Shown in pieces: positions 51,473 to 63,374 of a DNA stretch of 64,000 nt (position 1 is its first letter; every line of letters starts with the position of its first letter). The notes under the pieces were generated by a model that was given only the letters and a program-made list of their open reading frames with translations, was not told the origin of the DNA and did not search any database. The DNA lies in assembly GCA_034359265.1 (NCBI GenBank), contig CP136890.1, positions 47,404,501 to 47,468,500 on the forward strand, given 5' to 3'. Position numbers and translations under genes: made by a program. The stretch is from Canna indica. Its lineage: Eukaryota > Streptophyta > Magnoliopsida > Zingiberales > Cannaceae.

Positions 51473-54400
51473 GTGATGGGAGAAGTTGTTAATCGAGTTA
51501 TTTTTAACAGACTAATGCAAAGAATTGCTAGATTTTTCGAATAGAATCTTGAACTTTCGGGTATCGACTCGAAACGACCAGAAATCTGAGTCCCGGGCGA
51601 CTCCAGAACATTCACTGTGATGGGAGAGTTGTTAATCGAGTTATTTTTGACCGACTAATGCAAAGAATTACACGCTTTTTCGAACAGAATGCTGAACGAA
51701 GCCTACTGATTGAACTTTCGGGTATCGACTCGAAACGACAAGAAATCTGAGTCCCGGGCGACTCCAGATCATTCACTGTGATGGGAGAAGTTGTTAATTG
51801 AGTTTTTTTTGACAGACTAATGCAAAGAATTGCTAGATTTTTCGAATAGAATCTTGAACTTTCGGGTATCGACTCGAAACGACCAGAAATCTGAGTCCCG
51901 GGCGACTCCAGAACATTCACTGTGATGGGAGAGTTGTTAATCGAGTTATTTTTGACCGACTAATGCAAAGAATTACACGCTTTTTCGAACAGAATGCTGA
52001 ACGAAGCCTACTGATTGAACTTTCGGGTATCGACTCGAAACGACAAGAAATCTGAGTCCCGGGCGACTCCAGAACATTCACTGTGATGGGAGAAGTTCTT
52101 AATCGAGTTATTTTTGACAGACTAATGCAAAGAATTGCACGATTTTTCGAATAGAATCTTGAACGAAGCCGACTGATTGAACTTCGGGGTATCGGCTCGA
52201 AACGCCCAGCAATCTGAGTCCCGAGCGACTCCAGAACATTCACTGTGATGGGAGAAGTTGTTAATCGAGTTATTTTTAACAGACTAATGCAAAGAATTGC
52301 TAGATTTATCGAATAGAATCTTGACCTTTCGGGTATCGACTCGAAACGACCAGAAATCAGAGTCCCGGGCGACTCCAGATCATTCACTGTGATGGGAGAA
52401 GTTGTTAATCGAGTTATTTTTGACCGACTAATGCAAAGAATTACACGCTTTTTCGAACAGAATGCTGAAACAAGCCTACTGATTGAATTTTCGGGTATCG
52501 ACTCGAAAAGACCAGAAATCTGAGTCCCGGGCGACTCCAGATCATTCACTGTGATGGGAGATGTTGTTAATCGAGTTATTTTTGACCGACTAATGCAAAG
52601 AATTACACGCTTTTCGAACAGAATGCTGAACGAAGCCTACTGATTGAACTTTCGGGTATCGACTCGAAACGACCAGAAATCTGAGTCCCGGGCGACTCCA
52701 GAACATTCACTGTGATGGGAGAAGTTGTTAATCGAGTTATTTTTGATCGACTAATGCAAAGAATTACACGCTTTTCGAACAGAATGCTGAACGAAGCCTA
52801 CTGATTGAACTTTCGGGTATCGACTCGAAACGACCAGAAATCTGAGTCCCGGGCGACTCCAGATCATTCACTGTGATGGGAGAAGTTGTTAATCGAGTTA
52901 TTTTTGACCGACTAATGCAAAGAATTACACGCTTTTTCGAACAGAATGCTGAAAGAAGCCTACTGATTGAATTTTCGGGTATCGACTCGAAACGACCAGA
53001 AATCTGAGTCCCGGGCGACTCCAGATCATTCACTGTGATGGGAGAAGTTGTTAATGAAGTTATTTTTGACCGACTAATGCAAAGAATTACACGCTTTTTC
53101 GAACAGAATGCTGAAAGAAGCCTACTGATTGAATTTTCGGGTATCGACTCGAAAAGACCAGAAATCTGAGTCCCGGTCGACTCCAGAACATTCACTGTGA
53201 TGGGAGAGTTGTTAATCGAGTTATTTTTGACCGACTAATGCAAAGAATTACACGCTTTTTCGAACAGAATGCTGAAAGAAGCCTACTGATTGAACTTTCG
53301 GGTATCGACTCGAAACGACCAGAAATCTGAGTACCGGGCGACTCCAGAACATTCACTGTAGTGGGAGAAGTTGTTAATCGAGTTATTTTTGACCGACTAA
53401 TGCAAAGAATTACACGCTTTTTCGAACAGAATGCTGAACGAAGCCTACTGATTGAACTTTCGGGTATCGACTCGAAACGACCAGAAATCTGAGTCCCGGG
53501 CGACTCCAGAACATTCACTGTGATGGGAGAAGTTGTTAATCGAGTTATTTTTGACCGACTAATGCAAAGAATTACACGCTTTTCGAACAGAATGCTGAAC
53601 GAAGCCTACTGATTGAACTTTCGGGTATCGACTCGAAACGACCAGAAATCTGAGTCCCGGGCGACTCCAGATCATTCACTGTGATGGGAGAAGTTGTTAA
53701 TCGAGTTATTTTTGACCGACTAATGCAAAGAATTACACGCTTTTTCGAACAGAATGCTGAAAGAAGCCTACTGATCGAATTTTCGGGTATCGACTCGAAA
53801 CGACCAGAAATCTGAGTCCCGGGCGACTCCAGATCATTCACTGTGATGGGAGAAGTTGTTAATCGAGTTATTTTTGACCGACTAATGCAAAGAATTACAC
53901 GCTTTTTCGAACAGAATGCTGAAAGAAGCCTACTGATTGAATTTTCGGGTATCGACTCGAAAAGACCAGAAATCTGAGTCCCGGGCGACTCCAGAACATT
54001 CACTGTGATGGGAGAGTTGTTAATCGAGTTATTTTTGACCGACTAATGCAAAGAATTACACGCTTTTTCGAACAGAATGCTGAAAGAAGCCTACTGATTG
54101 AACTTTCGGGTATCGACTCGAAACGACCAGAAATCTGAGTCCCGGGCGACTCCAGAACATTCACTGTAATGGGAGAAGTTGTTAATCGAGTTATTTTTGA
54201 CCGACTAATGCAAAGAATTACACGCTTTTTCGAACAGAATGCTGAACGAAGCCTACTGATTGAACTTTCGGGTATCGACTCGAAACGACAAGAAATCTGA
54301 GTCCCGGGCGACTCCAGAACATTCACTGTGATGGGAGAAGTTCTTAATCGAGTTATTTTTGACAGACTAATGCAAAGAATTGCACGATTTTTCGAATAGA

Positions 54401-56840
54401 ATCTTGAACGAAGCCGACTGATTGAACTTCGGGGTATCGGCTCGAAACGCCCAGCAATCTGAGTCCCGAGCGACTCCAGAACATTCACTGTGATGGGAGA
54501 AGTTGTTAATCGAGTTATTTTTAACAGACTAATGCAAAGAATTGCTAGATTTATCGAATAGAATCTTGACCTTTCGGGTATCGACTCGAAACGACCAGAA
54601 ATCAGAGTCCCGGGCGACTCCAGATCATTCACTGTGATGGGAGAAGTTGTTAATCGAGTTATTTTTGACCGACTAATGCAAAGAATTACACGCTTTTTCG
54701 AACATAATGCTGAAACAAGCCTACTGATTGAATTTTCGGGTATCGACTCGAAAAGACCAGAAATCTGAGTCCCGGGCGACTCCAGATCATTCACTGTGAT
54801 GGGAGATGTTGTTAATCGAGTTATTTTTGACCGACTAATGCAAAGAATTACACGCTTTTCGAACAGAATGCTGAACGAAGCCTACTGATTGAACTTTCGG
54901 GTATCGACTCGAAACGACCAGAAATCTGAGTCCCGGGCGACTCCAGAACATTCACTGTGATGGGAGAAGTTGTTAATCGAGTTATTTTTGATCGACTAAT
55001 GCAAAGAATTACACGCTTTTCGAACAGAATGCTGAACGAAGCCTACTGATTGAACTTTCGGGTATCGACTCGAAACGACCAGAAATCTGAGTCCCGGGCG
55101 ACTCCAGATCATTCACTGTGATGGGAGAAGTTGTTAATCGAGTTATTTTTGACCGACTAATGCAAAGAATTACACGCTTTTTCGAACAGAATGCTGAAAG
55201 AAGCCTACTGATTGAATTTTCGGGTATCGACTCGAAACGACTAGAAATCTGAGTCCCGGGCGACTCCAGATCATTCACTGTGATGGGAGAAGTTGTTAAT
55301 GAAGTTATTTTTGACCGACTAATGCAAAGAATTACACGCTTTTTCGAACAGAATGCTGAAAGAAGCCTACTGATTGAATTTTCGGGTATCGACTCGAAAA
55401 GACCAGAAATCTGAGTCCCGGGCGACTCCAGAACATTCACTGTGATGGGAGAGTTGTTAATCGAGTTATTTTTGACCGACTAATGCAAAGAATTACACGC
55501 TTTTTCGAACAGAATGCTGAAAGAAGCCTACTGATTGAACTTTCGGGTATCGACTCGAAACGACCAGAAATCTGAGTCCCGGGCGACTCCAGAACATTCA
55601 CTGTAGTGGGAGAAGTTGTTAATCGAGTTATTTTTGACCGACTAATGCAAAGAATTACACGCTTTTTCGAACAGAATGCTGAACGAAGCCTACTGATTGA
55701 ACTTTCGGGTATCGACTCGAAACGACCAGAAATCTGAGTCCCGGGCGACTCCAGAACATTCACTGTGATGGGAGAAGTTGTTAATCGAGTTATTTTTGAC
55801 CGACTAATGCAAAGAATTACACGCTTTTCGAACAGAATGCTGAACGAAGCCTACTGATTGAACTTTCGGGTATCGACTCGAAACGACCAGAAATCTGAGT
55901 CCCGGGCGACTCCAGATCATTCACTGTGATGGGAGAAGTTGTTAATCGAGTTATTTTTGACCGACTAATGCAAAGAATTACACGCTTTTTCGAACAGAAT
56001 GCTGAAAGAAGCCTACTGATCGAATTTTCGGGTATCGACTCGAAACGACCAGAAATCTGAGTCCCGGGCGACTCCAGATCATTCACTGTGATGGGAGAAG
56101 TTGTTAATCGAGTTATTTTTGACCGACTAATGCAAAGAATTACACGCTTTTTCGAACAGAATGCTGAAAGAAGCCTACTGATTGAATTTTCGGGTATCGA
56201 CTCGAAAAGACCAGAAATCTGAGTCCCGGGCGACTCCAGAACATTCACTGTGATGGGAGAGTTGTTAATCGAGTTATTTTTGACCGACTAATGCAAAGAA
56301 TTACACGCTTTTTCGAACAGAATGCTGAAAGAAGCCTACTGATTGAACTTTCGGGTATCGACTCGAAACGACCAGAAATCTGAGTCCCGGGCGACTCCAG
56401 AACATTCACTGTAATGGGAGAAGTTGTTAATCGAGTTATTTTTGACCGACTAATGCAAAGAATTACACGCTTTTTCGAACAGAATGCTGAACGAAGCCTA
56501 CTGATTGAACTTTCGGGTATCGACTCGAAACGACCAGAAATCTGAGTCCCGGGCGACTCCAGATCATTCACTGTGATGGGAGAAGTTGTTAATCGAGTTA
56601 TTTTTGACAGACTAATGCAAAGAATTGCAAGATTTTTCGAATAGAATCTTGAACTTTCGGGTATCGACTCGAAACGACCAGAAATCTGAGTCCCGGGCGA
56701 CTCCAGAACATTCACTGTGATGGGAGAAGTTCTTAATCGAGTTATTTTTGACAGACTAATGCAGAGAATTGCAAGATTTTTCGAATAGAATTTTGAACGA
56801 AGCCGACTGATTGAACTTCGGGGTATCGGCTCGAAACGCC

Positions 56841-56961
56841 ACCCGAGCCAAACCTTCACCCAAACCACTCAAAAATTAAACCCCTTCCCGAAATACCCCT
56901 CCACACGCCAAAATAAACCTATACTAATTCCCAGTCGCCACGAGAGCCGCACGCTCAAAAA
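56841..56961. other. 121-bp non-satellite insert, copy 3
   Basis: The insert and both junctions match copies 1 and 2. The left flank shares GACTAATGCAGAGAATTGC and TTTTGAACG with copy 1, which lies 7767 bp upstream, whereas the right flank matches copy 2 in having CGCTAAGC. Copy 3 thus looks like a recombinant between the two cassette versions, or an intermediate between them. Confidence 0.93.
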
Positions 56962-57107
56962 TTAATCGAGTTATTTTTGACAGACTAATGCAAAGAATTG
57001 CAAGATTTTTCGAATAGAATCTTGAACGAATCCGAATGATTGAATTTCGGGGTATCAGCTCGAATCGCTAAGCAATCTGAGTCCCGAGCGACTCCAGAAC
57101 ATTCACT
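56962..57107 (+). repeat. Partial diverged monomer (L') after insert copy 3
   Basis: This 146-bp piece carries GAATCCGAATGATTG and CGCTAAGC. The following S2-like unit and GGGAGAG monomer match those after copy 2 at an offset of 5635 bp. Confidence 0.9.
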
Positions 57108-57246
57108 GTGATGGGAGAAGTTGTTAATCGAGTTATTTTTAACAGACTAATGCAAAGAATTGCTAGATTTTTCGAATAGAATCTTGAACTTTCGGGTATC
57201 GACTCGAAACGACCAGAAATCTGAGTCCCGGGCGACTCCAGAACAT

Positions 57247-60200
57247 TCACTGTGATGGGAGAGTTGTTAATCGAGTTATTTTTGACCGACTAATGCAAAG
57301 AATTACACGCTTTTTCGAACAGAATGCTGAACGAAGCCTACTGATTGAACGTTCGGGTATCGACTCGAAACGACAAGAAATCTGAGTCCCAGGCGACTCC
57401 AGATCATTCACTGTGATGGGAGAAGTTGTTAATCGAGTTTTTTCTGACAGACTAATGCAAAGAATTGCAAGATTTTTCGAATAGAATCTTGAACTTTCGG
57501 GTATCGACTCGAAACGACCAAAAATTTGAGTCCCGGGCGACTCCAGAACATTCACTGTGATGGGAGAAGTTCTTAATCGAGTTATTTTTGACAGACTAAT
57601 GCAAAGAATTGCAAGATTTTTCGAATAGAATCTTGAACGAAGCCACCTGATTGAACTTCGGGGTATCGGCTCGAAACGCCCAGCAATCTGAGTCCCGAGC
57701 GACTCCAGAACATTCACTGTGATGGGAGAAGTTGTTAATCGATTTATTTTTAACAGACTAATGCAAAGAATTGCTAGATTTATCGAATAGAATCTTGAAC
57801 TTTCGGGTATCGACTCGAAACGACCAGAAATCAGAGTCCCGGGCGACTCCAGATCATTCACTGTGATGGGAGAAGTTGTTAATCGAGTTATTTTTGACCG
57901 ACTAATGCAAAGAATTACACGCTTTTTCGAACAGAATGTTGAACGATGCCTACTGATTGAACTTTCGGGTATCGACTCGAAACGACCAGAAATCTGAGTC
58001 CCGGGCGACTCCAGATCATTCACTGTGATGGGAGAAGTTGTTAATCGAGTTATTTTTGATCGACTAATGCAAAGAATTACACGCTTTTTCGAACAGAATG
58101 CTGAACGAAGCCTACTGATTGAATTTTCGGGTATCGACTCGAAAAGACCAGAAATCTGAGTCCCGGACGACTCCAGATCATTCACTGTGATGGGAGATGT
58201 TGTTAATCGAGTTATTTTTGACCGACTAATGCAAAGAATTACACGCTTTTCGATCAGAATGCTGAACGAAGCCTACTGATTGAACTTTCGGGTATTGACT
58301 CGAAACGACCAGAAATCTGAGTCCCGGGCGACTCCAGATCATTCACTGTGATGGGAGAAGTTGTTAATCGAGTTATTTTTGACCGACTAATGCAAAGAAT
58401 TACACGCTTTTTCGAACAGAATGCTGAACGAAGCCTACTGATTGAACTTTCGGGTATCGACTTGAAACGACCAGAGATCTGAGTCCTGGGCGACTCCAGA
58501 TCATTCACTGTGATGGGAGAAGTTGTTAATCGAGTTATTTTTGACCGACTAATGCAAAGAATTACACGCTTTTTCAAACAGAATGCTGAAAGAAGCCTAC
58601 TGATTGAATTTTCGGGTATTGACTCGAAAAGACCAGAAATCTGAGTCCCGGGCGACTCCAGATCATTCACTGTGATGGGGGAAGTTGTTAATCGAGTTAT
58701 TTTTGACCGACTAATGTAAAGAATTACACGCTTTTCGATCAGAATGCTGAACGAAGCCTACTGATTGAACTTTCGGGTATCGACTCGAAACGACCAGAAA
58801 TCAGAGTCCCGGACGTCTCCAGATCATTCACTGTGATGGGAGAATTTGTTAATCGAGTTATTTTTGACCGACTAATGCAAAGAATTACACGCTTTTCGAT
58901 CAGAATGCTGAACGAAGCCTACTGATTGAACTTTCGGGTATTGACTCGAAACGACCAGAAATCTGAGTCCCGGGCGACTCCAGATCATTCACTGTGATGG
59001 GAGAAGTTGTTAATCGAGTTATTTTTGACCGACTAATGCAAAGAATTACACGCTTTTTCGAACAGAATGCTGAACGAAGCCTACTGATTTAACTTTCGGG
59101 TATCGACTCAAAACGACCAGAAATCTGAGTCCCGGGCGACTCCAGATCATTCACTGTGATGGGAGAAGTTGTTAATCGAGTTATTTTTGACCGACTAATG
59201 CAAAGAATTACACGCTTTTTCGAACATAATGCTGAAAGAAGAAGCCTACTAATTGAATTTTCGGGTATCGACTCGAAAAGACCAGAAATCTGAGTCTCGG
59301 GCGACTCCAGATCATTCACTGTGATGGGAGATGTTGTTAATCGAGTTATTTTTGACAGACTAATGCAAAGAATTGCAAGATTTTTCGAATAGAATCTTGA
59401 ACGAAGCCACCTGATTGAACTTCGGGGTATCGGCTCGAAACGCCCAGCAATCTGAGTCCCGAGCGACTCCAGAACATTCACTGTGATGGGAGAAGTTGTT
59501 AATCGATTTATTTTTAACAGACTAATGCAAAGAATTGCTAGATTTATCGAATAGAATCTTGAACTTTCGGGTATCGACTCGAAACGACCAGAAATCAGAG
59601 TCCCGGGCGACTCCAGATCATTCACTGTGATGGGAGAAGTTGTTAATCGAGTTATTTTTGACCGACTAATGCAAAGAATTACACGCTTTTTCGAACAGAA
59701 TGTTGAACGATGCCTACTGATTGAACTTTCGGGTATCGACTCGAAACGACCAGAAATCTGAGTCCCGGGCGACTCCAGATCATTCACTGTGATGGGAGAA
59801 GTTGTTAATCGAGTTATTTTTGATCGACTAATGCAAAGAATTACACGCTTTTTCGAACAGAATGCTGAACGAAGCCTACTGATTGAATTTTCGGGTATCG
59901 ACTCGAAAAGACCAGAAATCTGAGTCCCGGACGACTCCAGATCATTCACTGTGATGGGAGATGTTGTTAATCGAGTTATTTTTGACCGACTAATGCAAAG
60001 AATTACACGCTTTTCGATCAGAATGCTGAACGAAGCCTACTGATTGAACTTTCGGGTATTGACTCGAAACGACCAGAAATCTGAGTCCCGGGCGACTCCA
60101 GATCATTCACTGTGATGGGAGAAGTTGTTAATCGAGTTATTTTTGACCGACTAATGCAAAGAATTACACGCTTTTTCGAACAGAATGCTGAACGAAGCCT

Positions 60201-61310
60201 ACTGATTGAACTTTCGGGTATCGACTTGAAACGACCAGAGATCTGAGTCCTGGGCGACTCCAGATCATTCACTGTGATGGGAGAAGTTGTTAATCGAGTT
60301 ATTTTTGACCGACTAATGCAAAGAATTACACGCTTTTTCAAACAGAATGCTGAAAGAAGCCTACTGATTGAATTTTCGGGTATTGACTCGAAAAGACCAG
60401 AAATCTGAGTCCCGGGCGACTCCAGATCATTCACTGTGATGGGGGAAGTTGTTAATCGAGTTATTTTTGACCGACTAATGTAAAGAATTACACGCTTTTC
60501 GATCAGAATGCTGAACGAAGCCTACTGATTGAACTTTCGGGTATCGACTCGAAACGACCAGAAATCAGAGTCCCGGACGTCTCCAGATCATTCACTGTGA
60601 TGGGAGAATTTGTTAATCGAGTTATTTTTGACCGACTAATGCAAAGAATTACACGCTTTTCGATCAGAATGCTGAACGAAGCCTACTGATTGAACTTTCG
60701 GGTATTGACTCGAAACGACCAGAAATCTGAGTCCCGGGCGACTCCAGATCATTCACTGTGATGGGAGAAGTTGTTAATCGAGTTATTTTTGACCGACTAA
60801 TGCAAAGAATTACACGCTTTTTCGAACAGAATGCTGAACGAAGCCTACTGATTGAACTTTCGGGTATCGACTTGAAACGACCAGAGATCTGAGTCCTGGG
60901 CGACTCCAGATCATTCACTGTGATGGGAGAAGTTGTTAATCGAGTTATTTTTGACCGACTAATGCAAAGAATTACACGCTTTTTCAAACAGAATGCTGAA
61001 AGAAGCCTACTGATTGAATTTTCGGGTATTGACTCGAAAAGACCAGAAATCTGAGTCCCGGGCGACTCCAGATCATTCACTGTGATGGGGGAAGTTGTTA
61101 ATCGAGTTATTTTTGACCGACTAATGTAAAGAATTACACGCTTTTCGATCAGAATGCTGAACGAAGCCTACTGATTGAACTTTCGGGTATCGACTCGAAA
61201 CGACCAGAAATCAGAGTCCCGGACGTCTCCAGATCATTCACTGTGATGGGAGAATTTGTTAATCGAGTTATTTTTGACCGACTAATGCAAAGAATTACAC
61301 GCTTTTCCGA
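57247..61310. repeat. 1764-bp duplication with nested 646-bp repeat
   Basis: Landmarks at 58254 recur at 60018 (offset 1764) and again at 60664 (offset 646, equal to two 162-bp plus two 161-bp monomers). Shared rare variants include CTTTTCGATCAG, GGTATTGACTCG, GACTTGAAACGACCAGAGATC, GAGTCCTGGGCG, CTAATGTAAAG and CCCGGACGTCTCC. These variants are rare or absent left of 57 kb. The first copy of the 646-bp series is cut short by a jump to a unit with a 3-bp insertion and an L monomer near 59340. Confidence 0.86.
59221..59260 (+). repeat. Monomer with 3-bp insertion (165 bp)
   Basis: The sequence reads GCTGAAAGAAGAAGCC where A-type units read GCTGAAAGAAGCC, an extra GAA that looks like slippage in a GAA run. 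I saw only this one. It lies next to the abrupt change from the 646-bp series to an L unit. Confidence 0.85.
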
Positions 61311-61996
61311 ACAGAATGCTTAAAGAAGCCTACTAATTGAATTTTCGGGTATCGACTCGAAAAGACCAGAAATCTGAGTCCCGGGCGACTCCAGATCATT
61401 CACTGTGATGGGAGATGTTGTTAATCGAGTTATTTTTGACCGACTAATGCAAAGAATTACACGCTTTTCGAACAGAATGCTGAACGAAGCCTACTGATTG
61501 AACTTTCGGGTATCGACTCGAAACGACCAGAAATCTGAGTCCCGGGCGACTCCAGAACATTCACTGTGATGGGAGAAGTTGTTAATCGAGTTATTTTTGA
61601 CCGACTAATGCAAAGAATTACACGCTTTTTCGAACAGAATGCTGAACGAAGCCTACTGATTGAACTCTCGGGTATCGACTCGAAACGACCAGAAATCTGA
61701 GTCCCGGGCGACTCCAGATCATTCAATGTGATGGGAGAAGTTGTTAATCGAGTTATTTTTGACAGACTAATGCAAAGAATTGCAAGATTTTTCGAATAGA
61801 ATCTTGAACTTTCGGGTATCGACTCGAAACGACCAGAAATCTGAGTCCCGGGCGACTCCAGAACATTCACTGTGATGGGAGAAGTTCTTAATCGAGTTAT
61901 TTTTGACAGACTAATGCAAAGAATTGCAAGATTTTTCGAATAGAATCTTGAACGAAGCCGACTGATTGAACTTCGGGGTATCGGCTCGAACTTCCC

Positions 61997-62117
61997 ACCC
62001 GAGCCAAACCTTCACCCAAACCACTCAAAAATTAAACCCCTTCCCGAAATACCCCTCCACACGCCAAAATAAACCTATACTAATTCCCAGTCGCCACGAG
62101 AGCCGCACGCTCAAAAA
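61997..62117. other. 121-bp non-satellite insert, copy 4, altered left junction
   Basis: The 121-bp core is again unchanged, but the satellite ends as GGCTCGAACTTCCC before ACCCGAGCC, where the other copies read GGCTCGAAACGCC. The left boundary was therefore changed by a small replacement after the original event, or this copy keeps an ancestral boundary that the others lost. The right flank resembles copy 3 (GAATCCGAATG, CGCTAAGC). Confidence 0.9.
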
Positions 62118-62263
62118 TTAATCGAGTTATTTTTGACAGACTAATGCAAAGAATTGCAAGATTTTTCGAATAGAATCTTGAACGAATCCGAATGATTGAA
62201 CTTCGGGCTATCAGCTCGAATCGCTAAGCAATCTGAGTCCCGAGCGACTCCAGAACATTCACT
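62118..62263 (+). repeat. Partial diverged monomer (L') after insert copy 4
   Basis: This 146-bp piece is the most diverged of the four, with CTTCGGGCTATCAGCTCG. The S2-like unit that follows has TTTTTCTAATAG where others have TTTTTCGAATAG. Confidence 0.88.
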
Positions 62264-63292
62264 GTGATGGGAGAAGTTGTTAATCGAGTTATTTTTAACA
62301 GACTAATGCAAAGAATTGCTAGATTTTTCTAATAGAATCTTGAACTTTCGGGTATCGACTCGAAACGACCAGAAATCAGAGTCCCGTGCGACTCCAGATC
62401 ATTCATTGTGATGGGAGAAGTTGTTAATCGAGTTATTTTTGACCGACTAATGCAAAGAATTACACGCTTTTTCGAACAGAATGTTGAACGATGCCTACTG
62501 ATTGAACTTTCGGGTATCGACTCGAAACGACCAGAAATCTGAGTCCCGGGCGACTCCAGATCATTCACTGTGATGGGAGAAGTTGTTAATCGAGTTATTT
62601 TTGACCGACTAATGCAAAGAATTACACGCTTTTTCGAACAGAATGCTGAACGATGCCTACTGATTGAACTTTCGGGTATCGACTCGAAACGACCAGAAAT
62701 CAGAGTCCCGTGCGACTCCAGATCATTCATTGTGATGGGAGAAGTTGTTAATCGAGTTATTTTTGACCGACTAATGCAAAGAATTACACGCTTTTTCGAA
62801 CAGAATGTTGAACGATGCCTACTGATTGAACTTTCGGGTATCGACTCGAAACGACCAGAAATCTGAGTCCCGGGCGACTCCAGATCATTCACTGTGATGG
62901 GAGAAGTTGTTAATCGAGTTATTTTTGACCGACTAATGCAAAGAATTACACGCTTTTTCGAACAGAATGCTGAAAGAAGCCTACTAATTGAATTTTCGGG
63001 TATCGACTCGAAAAGGCCAGAAATCTGAGTCCCGGGCGACTCCAGATCATTCACTGTGATGGGAGATGTTGTTAATCGAGTTATTTTTGACCGACTAAAG
63101 CAAAGAATTACACGCTTTTCGAACAGAATGCTGAACGAAGCCTACTGATTGAACTTTCGGGTATCGACTCGAAACGACCAGAAATCTGAGTCCCGGGCGA
63201 CTCCAGATCATTCACTGTGATGGGAGAAGTTGTTAATCGAGTTATTTTTGACAGACTAATGCAAAGAATTGCAAGATTTTTCGAATAGAATC

Positions 63293-63374
63293 TTGAACTT
63301 TCGGGTATCGACTCGAAACGACCAGAAATCTGATTGAACTTTCGGGTATCGACTCGAAATGACCAGAGATCTGA
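63293..63374 (+). repeat. 41-bp partial-monomer tandem duplication
   Basis: Two adjacent 41-bp copies, 63293-63333 and 63334-63374, each run from TTGAACTTTCGGG to AATCTGA or GATCTGA. They differ at two sites (CGAAACG/CGAAATG, CAGAAATC/CAGAGATC). The join falls at CTGA, a tetramer present both in AATCTGAGTC and in CTACTGATTGAAC, so an exchange between these points in two monomers would give exactly this product. Confidence 0.9.

Larger units (their letters stand above)
45591..57246. repeat. Mixed zone with 2245-bp duplication and insert cassettes
   Basis: Short and L units reappear here. Landmarks at 52764, 53192 and 53572 recur at 55009, 55437 and 55817, an offset of 2245 (14 monomers less one 18-bp and five 1-bp losses). 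The segment around 48050-49101 recurs at 55817-56868 (offset 7767), and 51433-51615 recurs at 57068-57250 (offset 5635). Rare markers such as CACTGTAGTGGG (near 47834, 53355 and 55600) and GTTAATGAAGTTATT support these relations. Three of the four 121-bp inserts are in this zone. Confidence 0.85.
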
